NCBI GenBank assembly: GCA_043812795.1
Contig: JBDRLU010000018.1
Coordinates: 1-16,806 of the forward strand
Length of the DNA: 16,806 bases
Origin: JBDRLU01 sp043812795
GTDB taxonomy: Bacteria; Chloroflexota; Dehalococcoidia; Dehalococcoidales; UBA2162
Direction of reading: 5' to 3'
Shown: positions 13,666 through 16,806 of the stretch, piece by piece
How positions within the stretch are numbered: the first letter of the stretch is position 1
How the letters are laid out: each line of letters begins with the position of its first letter
The notes under the pieces: model-generated
What the model was told of the DNA's origin: nothing
The model's database searches: none
Seen by the model: the letters and a program-made list of their open reading frames with translations, nothing else
Program-made: the position numbers and the translations under genes

Positions 13666-14943
13666 ATGACCTCTGATAATAGAAAAATGTGGCAGGATTT
13701 AGGCATTGACCTGAAATCGCATGATATTTTGCTTAATGCCCTGGGACCGATTTATCAGGAAGTCTATCTTTCCCAGAAAAATCGTCCGGAAGGGATGGGT
13801 TTTTTCGATTTCGTCGTAGGTGATATCCACGGTATCAGAGTACAGGAACTAAGACAACATGCCATGAATGGCGGCAAGGTCGTCGCCACTTACTGCGTAT
13901 TTGTCCCTGAAGAAATCGTCTGGGCCGCCGGCGGCATTCCGGTGGGACTCTGTGCCGGAGCACAATTTTCCGTACCACTGGCGGAGGAAGTGCTGCCCCG
14001 CAACACCTGTGCCCTCATCAAATCTTCTTTCGGTTTCAAACTGGGGCGGCTCTGTCCGTACGTGCAGGCCAGCCACCTGATTGTGGGCGAAACGACCTGC
14101 GACGGCAAGAAGAAAATGTTCGAAATTCTCGGCCAGCATCAACCCGTCTATGTGATGGATGTACCCAATAAGAAGACAAGGTCGGGCCGGGAACTATGGC
14201 TGGGCGAAGTCATGGCTTTCAAGGACGTCATCGAGAAACTGACAGGCAATAAAATTACCGCCGATAAGCTTAGCCAGGCCACGAAACTGGTCAACGAGCG
14301 GCGGCGTGCTCTTCAACGTCTGTATAATCTCCGGAAGGCCAGGCCGGTGCCAGTAAGCGGCAAGGACGCTCTGCTGGTGACCCAGGTATCGTTTTACGAT
14401 GACGTCAGCCGTTGTATCAAGCAGGTAAATATTCTCTGTGACGAACTGGAAAAGCGCGTGTCCCGGCAGGAAGGTGTTTTTCCGGCCGATGCCCCGCGTA
14501 TCCTCATCTCGGGCAGCCCGATGGCTATCCCCAACTGGAAACTGCACCATATCCTCGAGACCGCCGGCGCCGCCATTGTCTGCGAGGAGTCCTGCACCGG
14601 CACGCGGTTTTTCTCCGACCTGGTAGCGGAGAACGAAGGGACGGTGGAGGAACAGCTAAAAGCTATCGCCGACCGCTATATGCAGATACATTGCGCCTGC
14701 TTTACACCTAATGACGAACGGCTCGAAGATATTGTCCGCCTCGCTAGAGAGTACCAGGTTGACGGCGTGGTCCACTACAACCTGCAGTTCTGCCATACCT
14801 ACGCCAATGAAGCCGTGAAAGTCGAAAGGACCCTGGCGGAAGCGGACATCCCTCTGCTGCGCCTCGAAACCGACTACAGCGACGAGGATACCGGCCAGCT
14901 CAGGACCAGAATTGAAGCCTTCCTGGAGATGCTGCGGCGATGA
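13666..14943 (+). CDS. 2-hydroxyacyl-CoA dehydratase-family protein, probable double-cubane cluster protein
   Basis: 425 residues of the HgdB/BcrB-type family. Conserved blocks are GGKVVATYCVFVPEE (69-83), NTCALIKSSFG (113-123), GETTCDGKKKMFE (141-153), EESCTGTRFFSD (307-318) and YNLQFCHTYA (371-380). Candidate cluster cysteines include C77, C115, C145, C310, C345 and C376. True dehydratases and benzoyl-CoA reductases use two different subunits of this fold; here only one is present, with a dedicated activase. That is the arrangement of double-cubane cluster proteins, which carry an [8Fe-9S] cluster and reduce small molecules in an ATP-dependent way; the substrate here is unknown. AAGGAG (13648-13653) lies 12 bases from the ATG, a long spacing. 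The gene overlaps the activase by ATGA. Confidence 0.85.
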   Translation: MTSDNRKMWQDLGIDLKSHDILLNALGPIYQEVYLSQKNRPEGMGFFDFVVGDIHGIRVQELRQHAMNGGKVVATYCVFVPEEIVWAAGGIPVGLCAGAQFSVPLAEEVLPRNTCALIKSSFGFKLGRLCPYVQASHLIVGETTCDGKKKMFEILGQHQPVYVMDVPNKKTRSGRELWLGEVMAFKDVIEKLTGNKITADKLSQATKLVNERRRALQRLYNLRKARPVPVSGKDALLVTQVSFYDDVSRCIKQVNILCDELEKRVSRQEGVFPADAPRILISGSPMAIPNWKLHHILETAGAAIVCEESCTGTRFFSDLVAENEGTVEEQLKAIADRYMQIHCACFTPNDERLEDIVRLAREYQVDGVVHYNLQFCHTYANEAVKVERTLAEADIPLLRLETDYSDEDTGQLRTRIEAFLEMLRR

Positions 14944-15731
14944 CCGGTGCCGGCCTGGACGTGGGTTCCCGGACCATCAAGCTGGTAACTTTCGCTGATA
15001 GCGTCCGGGACTCCGTTGTCCTTGAGACAGGAGCCAACCCCCTGCGGCGCTCCCAGGAATTGATGTCGGGCAAAAATTATGAGCACCTGGTGGTGACCGG
15101 TTACGGCCGCCACCTGGTCGCTCCGGCGTTGCATGGGGAGATAGTATCCGAGATTAGGGCTTTTGCCGTCGGGGCTAAGTACCTTTACCCTGATTGCCGC
15201 ACCATCATTGATATCGGCGGGCAGGACAGCAAGGTTATCTCGCTCTCAGTCGAAGGCGACGTGCAGAAATTCGAGATGAACGACCGCTGCTCCGCCGGCA
15301 CGGGTAAATTCATCGAGATTATGGCCAATACGCTGGAAGTCGGTATCGGCGACATGAGTAAGCTGGCACTGTCCGCCCACAAAACAGTACACATCAACAG
15401 CCTGTGCACCGTATTTGCCGAGTCGGAAGTCGTCTCGCTCATCGGCCGGGGCGAAGAGACCGGCGCTATCGCTCTGGCGATACATGAGACCATCGCCACC
15501 CGTATCGCTGCCATGGCACGAAGGATAGGTGTCCGGGAAAAAGTCATTTTCGCCGGTGGTGCGGCACTCAATAGTTGCCTGCGTCAACTCGTCGGTAATA
15601 AATTAGGCACGGAGCTGGCCGTGCCCGAGATACCGCAAACCGTTGGTGCTCTCGGTGCCGCTCTGCTGGCAAGTGGATATTATTCTCACCTCAACAAACT
15701 AAAGCATAATGGAGGTCAAACAAATGGCTAA
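14940..15731 (+). CDS. Acyl-CoA dehydratase activase (ASKHA ATPase, HgdC/BadG type)
   Basis: 263 residues, typical for the homodimeric activator that transfers an electron to the dehydratase component with ATP hydrolysis. Phosphate-binding motifs are GLDVGSRTIK (5-14) and DIGGQDSK (91-98). The bridging [4Fe-4S] cluster of the dimer uses one pair per subunit: C117 (NDRCSAGTGKF) and C156 (NSLCTVFAESEV), 39 residues apart, the same spacing as in the characterised HgdC. FAGGAALN (about 204-211) is the adenosine-binding motif. ATGA overlap with the preceding gene implies coupled synthesis of the two partners; it overlaps the next gene by 8 bases. It is best read as the reductase partner of the double-cubane-type protein. 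Confidence 0.92.
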   Translation: MTGAGLDVGSRTIKLVTFADSVRDSVVLETGANPLRRSQELMSGKNYEHLVVTGYGRHLVAPALHGEIVSEIRAFAVGAKYLYPDCRTIIDIGGQDSKVISLSVEGDVQKFEMNDRCSAGTGKFIEIMANTLEVGIGDMSKLALSAHKTVHINSLCTVFAESEVVSLIGRGEETGAIALAIHETIATRIAAMARRIGVREKVIFAGGAALNSCLRQLVGNKLGTELAVPEIPQTVGALGAALLASGYYSHLNKLKHNGGQTNG

Positions 15732-16056
15732 AACATTTCTGGTGCAATCGGAAGGACTGGGGCGGGGAGAGGAACGTCTGGGTTCGCTATTGATGGATAG
15801 TTTTCTCCGTCAGTTGGGAGAAAGCCAGGATAAACCGGAGACCATGGTATTCTGGAACACGGGAGTGCGTCTGGTCTGTGAAGGTTCTCCAGTGATAGGA
15901 GCGCTCAAGCGCCTCGAAGAGCAGGGAGTCACCATCCTGGCCTGCACTACCTGCCTGGAATACTTCGACCTGACGGATAAAATAGCCGTCGGCAAACCGA
16001 CGACGATGGTCAAGTCCATTCAGTCGATGCTGGGCAGCGACCTGGTCAGTTTGTAA
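15724..16056 (+). CDS. yedF: YedF-like protein, DsrE-type domain only
   Basis: 110 residues matching the C-terminal DsrE-like half of YedF proteins (sulfurtransferase-like, linked with selenium metabolism): VFWNTGVRLVCEGSPV (42-57), LKRLEEQGVTILACTTCLEYF (61-81) with C74-x2-C77, and C52. The usual N-terminal TusA domain (about 75 residues with a CPxP motif) is absent. An ATG at 15709 is also in frame, but GGAGGT (15711-15716) stands 7 bases before the ATG at 15724, so the later start is the real one. The gene overlaps the activase by 8 bases and completes the three-gene operon. A role in delivering sulfur or selenium, or in redox support of the iron-sulfur proteins, is inferred from context. 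Confidence 0.8.
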   Translation: MAKTFLVQSEGLGRGEERLGSLLMDSFLRQLGESQDKPETMVFWNTGVRLVCEGSPVIGALKRLEEQGVTILACTTCLEYFDLTDKIAVGKPTTMVKSIQSMLGSDLVSL

Positions 16057-16087
16057 CCGATGAGTGCGGGGAATATAAAGTTACACT

Positions 16088-16258
16088 TTAGCCCGGATGA
16101 GTCTTCGGAGCACCAACAATAAACTTCAGAACAAATGGCGCAAATATATAAGCTAATATGAACCCAGTCATAAAACTAAGACCAAAACCAAAAGCGGCGG
16201 CAGTACCCCAGATACTAACCGTAATGCTCGCGATGATTATCCTGTTTCTATATTTCAC
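16088..16258 (-). CDS. Small membrane protein, 56 residues, GTG start
   Basis: GTG start with a strong Shine-Dalgarno site AGGAGGT (16263-16269) at good spacing. The product starts MKYRNRIIIASITVSIWG, a basic end leading into a hydrophobic helix, followed by AAAFGFGLSFMTGFILAYIFAPFVLKF-like hydrophobic sequence and a short polar tail PKTHPG. One long or two short membrane helices are likely. No family recognised. It converges with the YedF-like gene (31 bases between the ends). Confidence 0.6.
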   Translation of the reverse strand: MKYRNRIIIASITVSIWGTAAAFGFGLSFMTGFILAYIFAPFVLKFIVGAPKTHPG

Positions 16259-16382
16259 CGCCACCTCCTCCCTTAGACCAGTTCGGACTACCCCACCTGT
16301 TCCTTAGTCATAGCTGCCGCGCTCAATTTTCCTTTTGATAAATAAGTTTATTTAGGACATCCTCAATACCTATCGGTTATTC

Positions 16383-16601
16383 CTAAATTGGTGGGGGCTT
16401 GGACAGAACAACCAGACGACTGTTTATCTCTTTCACCCAGACTTCGTGTTGAAGCGCCAATAATAACTGGAAAACTTGGTTCCAAGGAAATTTCGCCGGC
16501 TCGGTAACTTTAATTTCGAACCCCCCATAAGCCGAATCAACTCGGCCTAAAGAACCTATCAACGATGTTAGTAAACTCTGGATACTATCACTATCATTCA
16601 T
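16383..16601 (-). CDS. Hypothetical protein, 72 residues
   Basis: Begins MNDSDSIQSLLTSLIGSLGRVD, with a mixed helix/strand composition and VTEPAKFPWNQVFQLLLALQHEVWVKE in the middle; no membrane helix, signal or recognised motif. GAGGGG about 8 bases before the ATG supports translation. It lies between the small membrane gene and the permease end on the same strand. Likely a small cytoplasmic protein of unknown role. Confidence 0.5.
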   Translation of the reverse strand: MNDSDSIQSLLTSLIGSLGRVDSAYGGFEIKVTEPAKFPWNQVFQLLLALQHEVWVKEINSRLVVLSKPPPI

Positions 16602-16647
16602 GTGCTAACCCCTCAATAAACGTCTAATTATTAAGTCTCTAAAACAA

Positions 16648-16806
16648 TTATCTGAGCAACTGCAGATAAAGGAGCAAGGAGGCTAAAGTCAGGGTTAATA
16701 TTGAAGGAATGGCAGTGGCTTTCATCCACCTCCCCATGGAGATATGACCTAAGGCTCTGCGCTCCAGCATCCCGATAGCTACGATATTGGCAGTACTACC
16801 TATCAT
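16648..16806 (-). CDS. ArsB/NhaD/SLC13-type permease, C-terminal end, cut by window edge
   Basis: 52 residues and a TAA stop (16648-16650), open to the window edge. The sequence IGSTANIVAIGMLERRA, then ISMGRWMKATAIPSILTL and a final hydrophobic helix, matches the C-termini of ion-transporter-superfamily permeases (ArsB, NhaD, SLC13/CitT), where GSxANVVAxG and ISFxRWLK are characteristic. The substrate (arsenite, sodium, or di/tricarboxylates) cannot be told from this part. Co-direction with the small gene ahead hints at a shared transcript. Confidence 0.7.
   Translation of the reverse strand: MIGSTANIVAIGMLERRALGHISMGRWMKATAIPSILTLTLASLLLYLQLLR

Noticed and set aside
15709..15723. Earlier ATG as start of the YedF-like gene.
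   Set aside because: That ATG overlaps the Shine-Dalgarno sequence GGAGGT, which serves the ATG at 15724.
16076..16090. TAAAGT-TAC-ACTTTA palindrome between convergent genes as a terminator.
   Set aside because: The stem is only 6 A/T-rich base pairs and has no T-run; too weak to claim.

Overview
The window looks like chromosomal DNA of a bacterium of the Chloroflexota, most likely class Dehalococcoidia. That is an inference from the gene mix: a stand-alone dnaN, a LeuC/LeuD-type aconitase next to a short isocitrate dehydrogenase, a hydroxyacyl-CoA-dehydratase-type operon, and tubulin-like proteins. No rRNA or tRNA gene is visible to settle it.

Left part (1-4540): the end of an IS3-family element has cut a serine recombinase gene, of which only the C-terminal end remains. 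Those last codons run antisense into the 3' end of dnaN. Then, all on the minus strand, come an isocitrate dehydrogenase and the small and large subunits of a LeuCD/aconitase-type hydro-lyase. Transcription of the dehydratase-dehydrogenase set starts from a clear promoter that leaves almost no 5' leader.

A complete insertion element (4548-6335) sits just upstream of that promoter. It has 21-bp terminal inverted repeats (19 matches) and a perfect 8-bp target duplication, GTGTTGCC. Besides a zinc-ribbon DDE transposase it carries two small membrane-protein genes, each joined to the transposase gene by an ATGA overlap.

Central part (6570-11919) is the most unusual. Two paralogous tubulin-superfamily GTPases closest in sequence to archaeal CetZ flank two minus-strand genes for coiled-coil proteins of 185 and 688 residues. 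The 688-residue protein has no proline before residue 549 and contains a tandem repeat of 29/40 residues (87/120 bp in DNA). Both GTPases keep the GTP-binding motifs and the T7 acidic residues and end in IPSLL-x, like the conserved C-terminal peptide of FtsZ. I read this as a candidate undescribed bacterial cytoskeletal module.

Right part (11983-16806): a major-facilitator transporter whose first helix lies upstream of any normal start codon; a short transcription unit with an extended -10 promoter, a strong Shine-Dalgarno site, tiny reading frames, alternative hairpins and a strong terminator; then an operon of a double-cubane/2-hydroxyacyl-CoA dehydratase-type protein, its ASKHA activase and a YedF-like protein. 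The window closes with two small minus-strand genes and the C-terminal end of an ArsB/SLC13-type permease.
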